A stretch of 64,000 nt of DNA from Nocardioides panacisoli (GTDB lineage: Bacteria > Actinomycetota > Actinomycetes > Propionibacteriales > Nocardioidaceae). The stretch spans positions 2,418,001-2,482,000 of the forward strand of contig NZ_CP080409.1 in NCBI RefSeq assembly GCF_019448235.1, given 5' to 3'. A program made the translations under genes and the position numbers. Below, piece after piece: positions 51,384 through 59,716 of the stretch (the stretch's first letter is position 1; every line of letters begins with the position of its first letter). The notes beneath the pieces are model-generated. The model had not been told where the DNA came from. It worked only from the letters and a program-made list of their open reading frames with translations, and made no database searches.

Positions 51384-53213
51384 CTACTCCGCGGCGTCGA
51401 TGGCCTCGGACACCCGGCGGTGGGCGTCCCAGATCGCGTCGGGCAGGTTGTGGAAGTGGTTGAGGTGCTCCTCGCGGAAGCCCATCTCCTGCTTCCAGCG
51501 GGTGATGTCGATGGTGAGGATCCGGTCCAGGTCGGCCAGCGCCTGCGGGTCCATGCCGTCCAGGAGCAGCTCGTCCTTGGCCGGGATGACGCCGACGGGG
51601 GTGTCGACGCCCTTCACCTCGCCGTTCTTGTACTGCATCATCCACACCAGCGCACGCAGGTTCTCCCGGAAGCCCGGCCACAGGAAGTGCCCGTCCTCGG
51701 GGTCCTTCTGGAACCAGTTGACGTGGGCGAACTGCGGCTTCTCCGTCGCCGCGCCGACCACCTTCAGCCAGTGCTCGGCGTACGCGCCCTCGGGGTAGGA
51801 CATGAACGGGCGCATCGACATCGGGTCGTAGCGCAGCACGCCCTCGAGGCCGTCGGCGGCGAAGGTCGCCTCGGCGCCGAGCGTGAGGCCGTCGTAGACG
51901 CCCTCGGCGATGTCGTCGATGGCGCGGATCAGGGGCTCACGGTCGCTGGTGCGGCCACCGAAGATGATCCCGTCGATCGGGACGCCGGCCGGGGCCTCGA
52001 AGTCCTCGGCGACGTTGGGCACGTTGTCCAGCGTGGTGGTGAAGCGGCTGTTGGGGTGGGCCCACGGGAGGTCGGCGTCCTCGGGACTCCGGTCCGCGAT
52101 CGGCTCGCCCTTCCAGTCCAGCCAGCCCTCGTCGGTGGGCTTCTGCTTGGTCTTGCCCTCCCACCAGACCTCCTGGGTCTCCGGGTTGTAGGCGACGTTG
52201 GTGAAGATCGAGCCGGTCCCGGGGACGATCGAGTCGATCGCGGTCGGGTTGGTCTTCTCGTTGGTGTCCTTGGCGACACCGAAGACGCCGAACTCGGGGT
52301 TCATCCCGTAGAGCTTGCCGTCGTCGCCGACCCACAGCCACGCGATGTCGTCGCCGTAGAACTCGACGTAGTAACGGTCGCCGAGGGCGTCGGGGGCCAG
52401 CGTCATCGCGAGGTTGGTCTTGCCCGAGGCGCTCGGGAAGCCACCGCAGATGTGGTACTTCTTGCCGGTCTCCTTGTCCACGATGCCCAGCAGCATGAAC
52501 TGCTCGACCAGGAAGCCGTTCTTCCAGCCGTCGTAGGAGCCCTGGCGCAGGCCGTGGGCGATCTTGCCCAGCAGCGCGTTGCCGCCGTAGGAGGAGCCGA
52601 AGTGCAGGATCGTGCGCTCGTCGGCCACGGTCACGAAGTAGCGCTTGTCGTCCTCGGTGCCCTGGCCGAGGTTCTCCAGGTCTCCGGTGACGTGGACGGC
52701 GCGCACGAAGGAGTCACCCAGGTCGTTGACGAACTCCGCACCCACGCGGGCCATGCGGATCATCTGCAGTACGACGTTGCGGTTGTCGGTCAGCTCCACG
52801 CCGGCGGCGAACTTCTCCAGCGGGGATCCCTTGGGCGCCATCAGGTAGGGGATGACGTACATGGTCTTGCCGGCCGAGGCTCCCTGCATCAGGCCGGTGA
52901 GGAGCGGCTTCATCTCCTCGGCGGGACGCCAGTTGTTGTAGACGCCGCGGTCGGACTCGTCGTTGGTGGCGACGATCGTGCGCTCCTCGGCGCGGGCGGT
53001 GTCCTTGTGGTAGGAGCGCGAGTAGTAGCGCCCCTCACCCACGGGGAGCAGCTCCCCGGCCTCGAGGGCCTCGTCGATCAGTCGTGCGTCATCGGCCGCG
53101 CTGACCACCTCGACGCGGTCGGCGCCGGTCACCTCAGCCCAGTGTGCGACGTACTCACGAACATGGGTGTTGGTCAACCCGGCGTCATCGAGCGCCTTGG
53201 TCACGTCGGCCAT
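51384..53213 (-). CDS. pckG: phosphoenolpyruvate carboxykinase (GTP)
   Basis: A 609-aa cytoplasmic enzyme converting oxaloacetate and GTP to PEP, GDP and CO2. FGSSYGGNALLGKIAHGLR near residue 225 is the substrate region, ICGGFPSASGKTNLAM near 275 the P-loop, YYVEFYGDDIAWLWVGDDGK the metal-binding kinase-2 motif, and FGVAKDTNEKTNPTAI the nucleotide region. In textbook GTP enzymes the loop reads PSACGKT; here the reactive Cys is Ser (TCG codon). AAAGG precedes the ATG at 53213. It has its own spacer and terminator. This gene would draw on the DHAP and pyruvate from rhamnose only indirectly. Confidence 0.94.
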   Translation of the reverse strand: MADVTKALDDAGLTNTHVREYVAHWAEVTGADRVEVVSAADDARLIDEALEAGELLPVGEGRYYSRSYHKDTARAEERTIVATNDESDRGVYNNWRPAEEMKPLLTGLMQGASAGKTMYVIPYLMAPKGSPLEKFAAGVELTDNRNVVLQMIRMARVGAEFVNDLGDSFVRAVHVTGDLENLGQGTEDDKRYFVTVADERTILHFGSSYGGNALLGKIAHGLRQGSYDGWKNGFLVEQFMLLGIVDKETGKKYHICGGFPSASGKTNLAMTLAPDALGDRYYVEFYGDDIAWLWVGDDGKLYGMNPEFGVFGVAKDTNEKTNPTAIDSIVPGTGSIFTNVAYNPETQEVWWEGKTKQKPTDEGWLDWKGEPIADRSPEDADLPWAHPNSRFTTTLDNVPNVAEDFEAPAGVPIDGIIFGGRTSDREPLIRAIDDIAEGVYDGLTLGAEATFAADGLEGVLRYDPMSMRPFMSYPEGAYAEHWLKVVGAATEKPQFAHVNWFQKDPEDGHFLWPGFRENLRALVWMMQYKNGEVKGVDTPVGVIPAKDELLLDGMDPQALADLDRILTIDITRWKQEMGFREEHLNHFHNLPDAIWDAHRRVSEAIDAAE

Positions 53214-53421
53214 GCCTGCCAGCCTTTCGGGATCCGTCAGGGAACGAGGGCACGCTACCTCAGGAAAACCGGGGTACCCACCACGGGTCGTCCGCGCGGA
53301 CAAGCGCCTCACAGGGGCGTGTCGGGGCATTCACGCGAGGCACCTGTCACTTCCCCGAAACCGCTCCGCCCGGGGAGGGCCGGGAGGCCGCTGACACGCG
53401 CGCGCTGACGCCCCCGGAGGG

Positions 53422-53460
53422 CCGCCGGCCACGCACGTCCCCCCGGGTGGCGGCCGGCGG
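53422..53460 (-). terminator. hairpin after the NitT/TauT-type ABC operon
   Basis: CCGCCGGCC (53422-53430) pairs perfectly with GGCCGGCGG (53452-53460) over a 21-nt loop. It lies three bases beyond the stop of the ATP-binding gene on the minus strand. The remaining spacer (53214-53421) should hold the pckG promoter, but I see no convincing boxes. Confidence 0.45.
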
Positions 53461-53463
53461 GGA

Positions 53464-54312
53464 TCACGACGCGTCGGGGCGGACTCCGCGCTTGGCGTCC
53501 TGGACCAGCCCGTAGACCTCCGAGCGCAGCTCGCCGAACCGGGTCGAGGACCGGGTCGCGAGCTGGTCGCGCTCGGCCGGCAGGTCGACGTGCACCTCAC
53601 CGAGCACGACCGTCGGGCTGCCGGAGAGCACGATGACCCGCTCGGCGATGTAGACCGACTCGTCGATGTCGTGGGTGACGAAGAGGACGGTGATGCCCAG
53701 CCGCGACCACAGGGACCGGACCAGGTCCTCCAGCTCGGCGCGGGTCTGGGCGTCGACGGCCGCGAACGGCTCGTCCATCATCAGCACCTTCGGCTCGTAG
53801 GCGACCGCCCGGGCGATCGCGACGCGCTGCTGCATGCCGCCGGAGAGCTGGTAGGGGTGCGCCGCGGCGAAGTCGGCCAGGCCGACCGCGTCGAGGGACT
53901 CCTCGACCAGCGTGCGCCGGCGGTCCTTGGACAGGCCCTTCTCCTTCAGCGGCAGCTCGACGTTCTGCGCGACCGTCAGCCACGGGAAGAGACTGCGGCC
54001 GTACTCCTGGAAGACCACCGCCATGTCGGCGGGCGGGCCGTCGACGGTGGTGCCGTCCAACGTGACGGTGCCGTCGGTCGGTGCGAGCAGGCCGCCGATG
54101 CAGCGCAGCAGGGTGGTCTTGCCGGCACCGGAAGGGCCGACGATGCAGACGAACCCCCCTCGGTCCACGGAGAAGGTGAGGTCGCGGATGGCCTCCACGT
54201 CGCGGCCCTTCCCGCGGTAGGTCTTCTGCAGTCCTTCGACGGCGAGCACCGGGTCGGTGGCGGCCTCGGTCACGGCGGTCTCCTCGATCGCGTCAGGGGC
54301 GGGGGTCGGCAC
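53464..54312 (-). CDS. NitT/TauT-family ABC transporter ATP-binding protein
   Basis: A 282-aa ATPase like SsuB/TauB. Walker A CIVGPSGAGKTTLLRCIGGL near residue 65, Q-loop VVFQEYGRSLFPWLTV, signature YQLSGGMQQRVAIARAVAY near 165, Walker B VLMMDEPFAAVDAQTR and the switch His in LFVTHDIDES. It starts at the GTG at 54312, two bases after the permease stop, with GAAGGG upstream. Last gene of a four-gene operon (binding protein, two permeases, ATPase). Substrate is not readable from the ATPase; see the binding protein. Confidence 0.9.
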   Translation of the reverse strand: MPTPAPDAIEETAVTEAATDPVLAVEGLQKTYRGKGRDVEAIRDLTFSVDRGGFVCIVGPSGAGKTTLLRCIGGLLAPTDGTVTLDGTTVDGPPADMAVVFQEYGRSLFPWLTVAQNVELPLKEKGLSKDRRRTLVEESLDAVGLADFAAAHPYQLSGGMQQRVAIARAVAYEPKVLMMDEPFAAVDAQTRAELEDLVRSLWSRLGITVLFVTHDIDESVYIAERVIVLSGSPTVVLGEVHVDLPAERDQLATRSSTRFGELRSEVYGLVQDAKRGVRPDAS

Positions 54313-54314
54313 GG

Positions 54315-55088
54315 TCAGCCCTTCCTCTCGGCAGCGCGCAGCGCGTGGTACCAGCCCAGCAGCCAGCCCTCGACCAGCCGGAACACCAGGGCGAGGAGCA
54401 CCCCGATGACGCCGAGCAGGATGATCCCGCTCCACATCTCCGGGATGGCGAAGCTGCGTTGGAACTGGATGGTGGTGAAGCCCAGGCCGTTGGTGGCGGC
54501 GAACATCTCGCTGATCACCATCAGGATCAGGCCGATGGAGAGCGCCTGGCGGCACCCCGCGGCGATCTGCGGGCTGGCACCGCGCAGGATGACCGTCCGC
54601 ACCCGCGTGGGCAGGGAGAGGCGGTACGCCGCCGCGGCGTCGCGCAGCACGGGGTCGACGGCGCGGACGCCCTCGATGGTGTTGAGCAGGATGGGCCACA
54701 GGCACCCGGTGGCGATGACCAGGATCTTCATCTGGTCACCGACGCCGGCGAGCAGGATCAGGATGGGCACCAGCACCGGCGGCGGGATGGCGCGCAGGAA
54801 CTCCAGCGGCGGCTCGGCGATCGCGCGGAAGGTGCGCGAGGACCCGGCGAGCACGCCGAGCCCGACACCGAGGACCACCGCGACGGCGTACCCGGCGAGC
54901 AGTCGGCCCAGGCTCGGCAGCACGTCGGTGGTCAGCCGGCCCTCGAACCAGGTGCCGTGGACCGAGCCGAGGATCTCGCTCAGCGGCGGCCAGTAGAAGC
55001 TGGTGCTGTTGGCGGTGGCGAACCACCACGCCAGCACGAGGAGCACCGGCAGCGCGAGGACCTGGGCGGCGCGGCTGAGGGCGGTCAT
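54315..55088 (-). CDS. NitT/TauT-family ABC transporter permease (second)
   Basis: A 257-aa BPD_transp_1 permease with about six membrane segments. EPPLEFLRAIPPPVLVPILIL near residue 90 and the EAA-like loop AAAAYRLSLPTRVRTVILRGASPQI near 155 contact the ATPase. It is divergent in sequence from the permease encoded immediately upstream and overlaps it by 4 nt (ATGA), so the channel is probably a heterodimer. Confidence 0.88.
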   Translation of the reverse strand: MTALSRAAQVLALPVLLVLAWWFATANSTSFYWPPLSEILGSVHGTWFEGRLTTDVLPSLGRLLAGYAVAVVLGVGLGVLAGSSRTFRAIAEPPLEFLRAIPPPVLVPILILLAGVGDQMKILVIATGCLWPILLNTIEGVRAVDPVLRDAAAAYRLSLPTRVRTVILRGASPQIAAGCRQALSIGLILMVISEMFAATNGLGFTTIQFQRSFAIPEMWSGIILLGVIGVLLALVFRLVEGWLLGWYHALRAAERKG

Positions 55089-55897
55089 GAGGTGGCCTCC
55101 TGTCGTTGGGAGGGGTGCCACCGCAGGACGCGGCGCTCGGTGAACCGGGCGAGCAGGTTGACCAGCACGCCGAGGACGCCGGTGACGATGACGAGGGCGT
55201 AGAGGGTGTCGACGGCACCGGCGGTCTGGGCGGCCGCGAGGCGGTTGCCGATGCCGGGACTGCCGATGATGAGCTCGCCGGAGACCTCCAGCACCAGCGC
55301 GACCGAGGCGGCGAGCCGGAAGCCGGTGATGACGTAGGGCAGCGCGGTCGGCCACAGCACCGACCGGATGCGCCGCCAGGTGCTGAAGCGGAACGACCGC
55401 GCGGTGTCGCGGGTGACCGGGTCGACGTCCTGGGCGCCGTAGAGCACCTGGACCAGCATCTGCCAGAAGCTGGCGTAGACCACCAGCAGCAGGGTCGCCT
55501 CCATGCCGGTGCCGTAGAGCAGCACGGCCAGCGGGATGAGCGCGACCGAGGGGATCGGCCGCAGGAACTCGATCGTGGACGCGGTGTAGGTGCGCAACAG
55601 CGTGCTGGACCCGATGGCGATGCCGATCAGGACGGCGGCGCCGGCGGCGATCGCCAGGCCCAGGAACCAGCCGCGCAGCGTGGCGAGCAGGTCGGTCCAG
55701 AAGCCGGCGGTGCCCAGCTGCTCACCGAGGGCGACCGCCATCTCGCTGAAGGGCGGGAAGAACCGGGCGTCGACCAGGCCGATGCGCGGGACGACCTCGA
55801 GGATCGCGAGGAACCCGAGCACGCCCAGGCCACCCAGGACGGCGGGGGATCCCCCCATGGTCCCCCGCCGCCGGGTCGTGAGTACCGCCGAGGTCAC
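55085..55897 (-). CDS. NitT/TauT-family ABC transporter permease (first)
   Basis: A 270-aa permease. STIEFLRPIPSVALIPLAVLLYG near residue 115 and ARSFRFSTWRRIRSVLWPTALPYVI near 175 are the typical permease and EAA-loop segments; about six hydrophobic segments in all. The GTG at 55897 overlaps the binding-protein stop (GTGA); an ATG at 55858 (MGGSPAVLGG) is an alternative 13 codons in. It pairs with the following permease. Confidence 0.87.
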   Translation of the reverse strand: MTSAVLTTRRRGTMGGSPAVLGGLGVLGFLAILEVVPRIGLVDARFFPPFSEMAVALGEQLGTAGFWTDLLATLRGWFLGLAIAAGAAVLIGIAIGSSTLLRTYTASTIEFLRPIPSVALIPLAVLLYGTGMEATLLLVVYASFWQMLVQVLYGAQDVDPVTRDTARSFRFSTWRRIRSVLWPTALPYVITGFRLAASVALVLEVSGELIIGSPGIGNRLAAAQTAGAVDTLYALVIVTGVLGVLVNLLARFTERRVLRWHPSQRQEATS

Positions 55898-56871
55898 GGA
55901 AGCATCGCCTCGATGTCGGGCTTCTCCTCCATGGCGCCGTCCTCGACGGCGAGGTCGGCCAGCAGGTCCAGCGAGTCGGTGTTGATCTCGGTGGGCCACG
56001 CGGGCAGCGCGACCTGCTCCGCGGTCGCCGCGTCGAGCTCGGTGTAGCTCTGCACGATGCGACGCACCTCGTTGGGGTTCTCCTCGGCGTACTCGAGGGA
56101 CTCGTTCATGGCGGTCGTGAAGCGCTCCACGAGCTCCGGGTTGGCCTCGGCGGTCGCGCCCGAGGTGAAGTAGCTGGCCACCATCAGCTCGGGGTCGGTC
56201 TCGGCGAAGTTGGACATGATCGGCGTCGCACCCTGACCGGTCGCGATGGAGACGAACGGCTCGACCACCCACGCGGCGTCGACCTGGCCCTGCGCGACGG
56301 CAGCGGGCATGTCGGGGAAGCCGAGCTCGACGTAGTCGATGGCGGTCGGGTCGCCGCCGTCGTCGCGGACCACCTTGTTGATCGTGGTGCTGCCGATGTT
56401 GTTGAGCGTGTTGACCGCGACGCGGGCGCCGGCGAGGTCGGCCGGCTCCTTGATGTCGCTGCCCTTCGGCACCACGACGGCGCCGAAGTCGGAGCCGACC
56501 TCACCGTTGGAGCTGTTGCCGGCGGCGACGATCTGCACGTCGAGGCCCTGCTCCTTGGCCAGCAGCAGGGAGGTGTTGTTGGAGAAGCCGAACTGGAACT
56601 GTCCGGACTCGACGCCGGGCACGATGGCGGCGCCGCCCTGTCCGGTCTCGAGCTCCAGCTCGATCTCCTGGTCCTCGAAGAAGCCCTGCTCCTGCCCGAG
56701 ATAGATGGGGGCGACATCGAGGATCGGGATCACGCCCACCGACACCTCGTCCAGGCCGGCCTCGTTCTGCTGGACCTCCCCGCCACCGCCGCCGGCGCCG
56801 CACCCGGCCAGCGCGGCGGCAGCGATCACGGCGGCTGCGGACGCCCGCAGCGTCCATCCCCATCGAGTCAT
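55894..56871 (-). CDS. NitT/TauT-family ABC transporter substrate-binding lipoprotein
   Basis: A 325-aa lipoprotein: basic start, Ala-rich core and lipobox ALAGC (Cys24), then a Gly-rich linker. VSVGVIPILDVAPIYLGQEQGFFEDQEIE near residue 43 and AAVAQGQVDAAWVVEPFVSIA near 195 are typical of the SsuA/TauA/NrtA group (NMT1-like) that binds small anions such as sulfonates, nitrate or aromatic carboxylates. Strong GGAGGAGAG before the ATG at 56871. It is divergent from an IclR gene followed by pobA, which points to an aromatic acid, an inference from context only. Confidence 0.88.
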   Translation of the reverse strand: MTRWGWTLRASAAAVIAAAALAGCGAGGGGGEVQQNEAGLDEVSVGVIPILDVAPIYLGQEQGFFEDQEIELELETGQGGAAIVPGVESGQFQFGFSNNTSLLLAKEQGLDVQIVAAGNSSNGEVGSDFGAVVVPKGSDIKEPADLAGARVAVNTLNNIGSTTINKVVRDDGGDPTAIDYVELGFPDMPAAVAQGQVDAAWVVEPFVSIATGQGATPIMSNFAETDPELMVASYFTSGATAEANPELVERFTTAMNESLEYAEENPNEVRRIVQSYTELDAATAEQVALPAWPTEINTDSLDLLADLAVEDGAMEEKPDIEAMLP

Positions 56872-56989
56872 GTCGTTCTCTCCTCCCGGCGCGTGGAGCG
56901 CCTGGCCCGGGCCCGGCGTACGCCGGTCGTCTGGTCGATCGCGAGGCGGCGTGCGTGACGCCGGTCTCACCGTGGCCGCGACCCTAGGA

Positions 56990-57017
56990 GTGACGACGAC
57001 CACGTCGGCAGTACGGT
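56990..57017 (+). promoter_or_regulatory. candidate iclR promoter giving a leaderless mRNA
   Basis: GTGACG (56990-56995) and TACGGT (57012-57017) are 16 bp apart. Transcription would begin about seven bases after the -10 box, at or next to the GTG at 57024, so the mRNA could be leaderless. This would explain the absence of a ribosome-binding site there. Confidence 0.45.
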
Positions 57018-57018
57018 T

Positions 57019-57033
57019 TTCCGGTGAGCGGAA
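57019..57033. promoter_or_regulatory. IclR-type operator over the iclR start codon
   Basis: TTCCG-GTGAG-CGGAA is a perfect 5-bp inverted repeat with a 5-bp centre, and that centre begins with the iclR GTG start codon (57024). It lies between iclR and the divergent ABC operon, so the regulator could control both. A one-mismatch copy is at 57787-57801. Confidence 0.6.
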
Positions 57034-57812
57034 GGAACGTCGAGGCCGTGGGATCGGTCGCGTCGACCCGCAGCGTGACCGCGCGAGCGCTGTCGATCCT
57101 CGCCGCCTTCGACACCCGCCACCGCGCGCTCACGCTGAGCGAACTGGCCCGCCGGGCGGACCTCCCGGTGGCCACGACGCACCGCCTGCTCGGGGAGCTG
57201 GCGGCGTGGGGCGCGGTGAAGCGGCGCGACTCCGGGGACTACGTGATCGGGCGCCGGCTGTGGAGCGTCGGCCTGCTCGCCCCCGTGGAGACGGGACTGC
57301 GCGAGCTCGCCTCCCCGTTCCTGCACGACCTCTACGGCGCGACCCGCGCCACGGTGCACCTCGCCGTCCGCGACGGCACCCAGGCGCTCTACCTCGACCG
57401 GCTCGCCGGCCACGCCTCCGTGCCCGTCATCAGCGAGATCGGGGTGCGGCTGCCGCTGTCCACCACCGGCGTCGGCAAGGTGCTGCTCGCCCACGCACCG
57501 CCGGAGGTGCGCACCGAGGTGCTCGCCCACCTGCGCCGGCACACGCCGTACACCATCACCCAGCCCGGGCTCCTGCAGCGGCAGCTGGACCGGGTACTGG
57601 AGGAGGACATCGCCACGACGACCGAGGAGATGACCCTCGGTGCGTGCTCGATCGCGGTGCCGATCCGTCGCGGCACCGAGGTCGTCGCCTCCCTGGGCGT
57701 GGTGGTGCCGAACCTGCAGCAGCAGGCCCAGTTGGCCTCGGCGATGCAGGTCTCGGCGCGCAGCATCGGCCGCGCCCTGTCGCCGCTTTCGGTGAACGGA
57801 AACCCCACCTAG
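57024..57812 (+). CDS. IclR-family transcriptional regulator
   Basis: A 262-aa regulator. Winged helix about residues 15-75 (SVTARALSILAAFDTRHRAL, TLSELARRADLPVATTHRLL), then an IclR ligand domain (TVHLAVRDGTQALYLDRLAG, RLPLSTTGVGKVLLAHAPPE, ACSIAVPIRRGTEVVASLGV). PcaR/PobR relatives respond to aromatic acids. The GTG at 57024 lacks a ribosome site but fits a leaderless start; a GTG at 57048 is the alternative. Just upstream of pobA and divergent from an ABC importer, so it likely controls aromatic-acid use. Confidence 0.9.
   Translation: MSGRNVEAVGSVASTRSVTARALSILAAFDTRHRALTLSELARRADLPVATTHRLLGELAAWGAVKRRDSGDYVIGRRLWSVGLLAPVETGLRELASPFLHDLYGATRATVHLAVRDGTQALYLDRLAGHASVPVISEIGVRLPLSTTGVGKVLLAHAPPEVRTEVLAHLRRHTPYTITQPGLLQRQLDRVLEEDIATTTEEMTLGACSIAVPIRRGTEVVASLGVVVPNLQQQAQLASAMQVSARSIGRALSPLSVNGNPT
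57787..57801. promoter_or_regulatory. second IclR-type operator upstream of pobA
   Basis: TTTCG-GTGAA-CGGAA matches the palindrome at 57019-57033 in 13 of 15 positions. It lies within the last codons of iclR, 36 bp before the pobA ATG. TAGCCC (57810-57815) might be a weak -10 box for pobA. Confidence 0.55.
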
Positions 57813-57836
57813 CCCGGACGGCCCCGGGCCCCTTGG

Positions 57837-59021
57837 ATGGTGCGGGTGAGGACACAGGTAGCCATCATCGGCGCCGGACCCGCCGGCATGCTTCTCTCCC
57901 ACCTGCTCTCCCTGGAGGGCATCGAGTCGGTGGTGCTCGAGACCCGCTCGGAGGAGTACGTCGCCTCCCGCATCCGCGCCGGCATCCTGGAGCAGTCCAC
58001 GGTCGACCTGCTGCGCGACCTCGGCCTCGCCGACCGGCTGGAGCGCGAGGGCGAGGAGCACCACGGCATCCACCTCCAGTGGCCCCACGAGCGGCGCCAC
58101 CTCGACTTCGCCGAGCTGATCGGCCGCTCCGTGTGGCTCTACGGCCAGACCGAGGTGCAGAAGGACCTCGTCGCCGCCCGCCACCGCGACGGCCAGGAGA
58201 TCCACTACGAGGTCAGCGGCACCACGCTGCACGACGTCGAGACCGACCACCCGTGGGTGGAGTACGTCGACGCCGCCGGCCGGCCCTGCCGGCTCGACGC
58301 CGACGTGATCGCCGGCTGCGACGGCTCCTTCGGCCCGTCCCGCGCGACGGTGCCGGACGGCGTACGCCGCCGGTGGGAGCGGTCCTACCCGTTCTCGTGG
58401 CTCGGCGTGCTCGCCGACGTCGCCCCCTCGACCGACGAGCTGATCTACGCCCGCCATCCCGACGGCTTCGCCCTGCACTCGATGCGCTCGCGCGAGGTCA
58501 GCCGGTTCTACCTGCAGGTGCCCAACGAGACCGACCTGGCCGACTGGCCCGAGGACCGGATCTGGGAGGCGCTGGCGACCCGGCTGGGCCACGACCGCGA
58601 CGGCTGGACCCTGGCCACCGGACCGATCACCGAGAAGAGCGTGCTGCCGATGCGGTCGTTCGTGATGAGCCCGATGCGCCACGGCCGCCTGTTCCTCGCC
58701 GGGGACGCGGCGCACATCGTGCCGCCCACCGGGGCGAAGGGGCTCAACCTGGCCGTGGCCGACGTCGCACTCCTCGCCCCCGCGCTCGCCGCGCTGCTGG
58801 GCAAGAACGACGCGACGCTGGCCGATGCCTACTCCGCGACCGCCCAGCGGCGGGTGTGGCGCTGCACCCACTTCTCCTGGTGGATGACCACGATGCTGCA
58901 CACCGACGGGGACCCGTTCAACCACCAGCTCCAGGTCTCGCAGCTGGACTGGATCACCTCCAGTCGCGCCGGCGCCGCCGGCCTGGCGGAGAACTACGCC
59001 GGGCTCCCCATCGGTTTCTGA
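57837..59021 (+). CDS. pobA: 4-hydroxybenzoate 3-monooxygenase
   Basis: A 394-aa FAD enzyme hydroxylating 4-hydroxybenzoate to protocatechuate with NAD(P)H and O2. The dinucleotide motif VAIIGAGPAGMLLSHLL (residues 8-24), the PobA signature RIRAGILEQ near 45, VIAGCDGSFGPSR near 160 (the DG motif) and LFLAGDAAHIVPPTGAKGLNLA near 285 are all present. Length equals the Pseudomonas enzyme (394). ATG at 57837 with a weak upstream site; GTG at 57846 is possible. Follows iclR by 24 bp. Ring-cleavage genes are not in the window. Confidence 0.93.
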   Translation: MVRVRTQVAIIGAGPAGMLLSHLLSLEGIESVVLETRSEEYVASRIRAGILEQSTVDLLRDLGLADRLEREGEEHHGIHLQWPHERRHLDFAELIGRSVWLYGQTEVQKDLVAARHRDGQEIHYEVSGTTLHDVETDHPWVEYVDAAGRPCRLDADVIAGCDGSFGPSRATVPDGVRRRWERSYPFSWLGVLADVAPSTDELIYARHPDGFALHSMRSREVSRFYLQVPNETDLADWPEDRIWEALATRLGHDRDGWTLATGPITEKSVLPMRSFVMSPMRHGRLFLAGDAAHIVPPTGAKGLNLAVADVALLAPALAALLGKNDATLADAYSATAQRRVWRCTHFSWWMTTMLHTDGDPFNHQLQVSQLDWITSSRAGAAGLAENYAGLPIGF

Positions 59022-59054
59022 GCACGCCGGGCGCACCGGCGGCGACGGAGTGGC

Positions 59055-59651
59055 TCAGTCCTGCGGTGCGTGGGAGCCGGCCTCCCAGCCGGCGCCGGTG
59101 AGGTGCTCGCGGGCCCAGGTGAAGGGCGACTGCTCGAGCTCGGTCGCCATGGTGTCGTTCCAGCGGTTGAGGAACCCGAAGTTCGCCATGACCGCGACCA
59201 GCTCGACCACCTGCTCGTCGGAGAAGTGGCGTCGCAGGTCGGCCATCTGCTCGTCGGTCACGGCGTTGGGGATGCAGCCGGCACCGTGGGCCACCCGGAG
59301 CGCGGCCCGCTCGGCCTCGTCGAAGAGCGGACTGGTCTCGAACTCGTACATCGCGGCGAGCTTGTCCGCATCGGCCCCCCGCTGCTCGGCGACGTGGGAG
59401 GTGTGGGCCTGGCAGTAGGTGCAGCCGGCGGCGGAGGACACCATCGCCGCCACCATCTGCTTCAGGACGCCGCTGACGCCGCGCTCGGCCATCACCACCG
59501 CGTTGAGCCGGGCGAAGGCCTCCATCAGCTCGGGCCAGCGGGCCATGGTCAGCGTGCTGTTGGGCAGCACGCCCAGGGCCCGCTCGACCGAGGCGAACGT
59601 CGGCTCGTGCTCGGGGAGGTCGGCACGGTCCAGGGGGTCGATGCGGGGCAC
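59055..59651 (-). CDS. AhpD / carboxymuconolactone decarboxylase-family protein
   Basis: A 198-aa all-helical protein of the CMD/AhpD superfamily. SSAAGCTYCQAHTSHVAEQRGAD near residue 75 holds the Cys-x-x-Cys and His of peroxidase-type members; hence alkylhydroperoxidase-like redox activity is more likely than true carboxymuconolactone decarboxylation. DEAERAALRVAHGAGCIPNAVT and FGFLNRWNDTMATE are also usual. A GTG at 59651 with AAGGAG upstream. Convergent with pobA (33-bp gap), so the name should not be read as a ring-cleavage step. Confidence 0.87.
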   Translation of the reverse strand: MPRIDPLDRADLPEHEPTFASVERALGVLPNSTLTMARWPELMEAFARLNAVVMAERGVSGVLKQMVAAMVSSAAGCTYCQAHTSHVAEQRGADADKLAAMYEFETSPLFDEAERAALRVAHGAGCIPNAVTDEQMADLRRHFSDEQVVELVAVMANFGFLNRWNDTMATELEQSPFTWAREHLTGAGWEAGSHAPQD

Positions 59652-59716
59652 GTGGTTGCTCCTTGCTCTCGGTGTCGGGTTCTCGGCGCGGTTCGGCGTA
59701 CGACGCGGCCCGCCGG

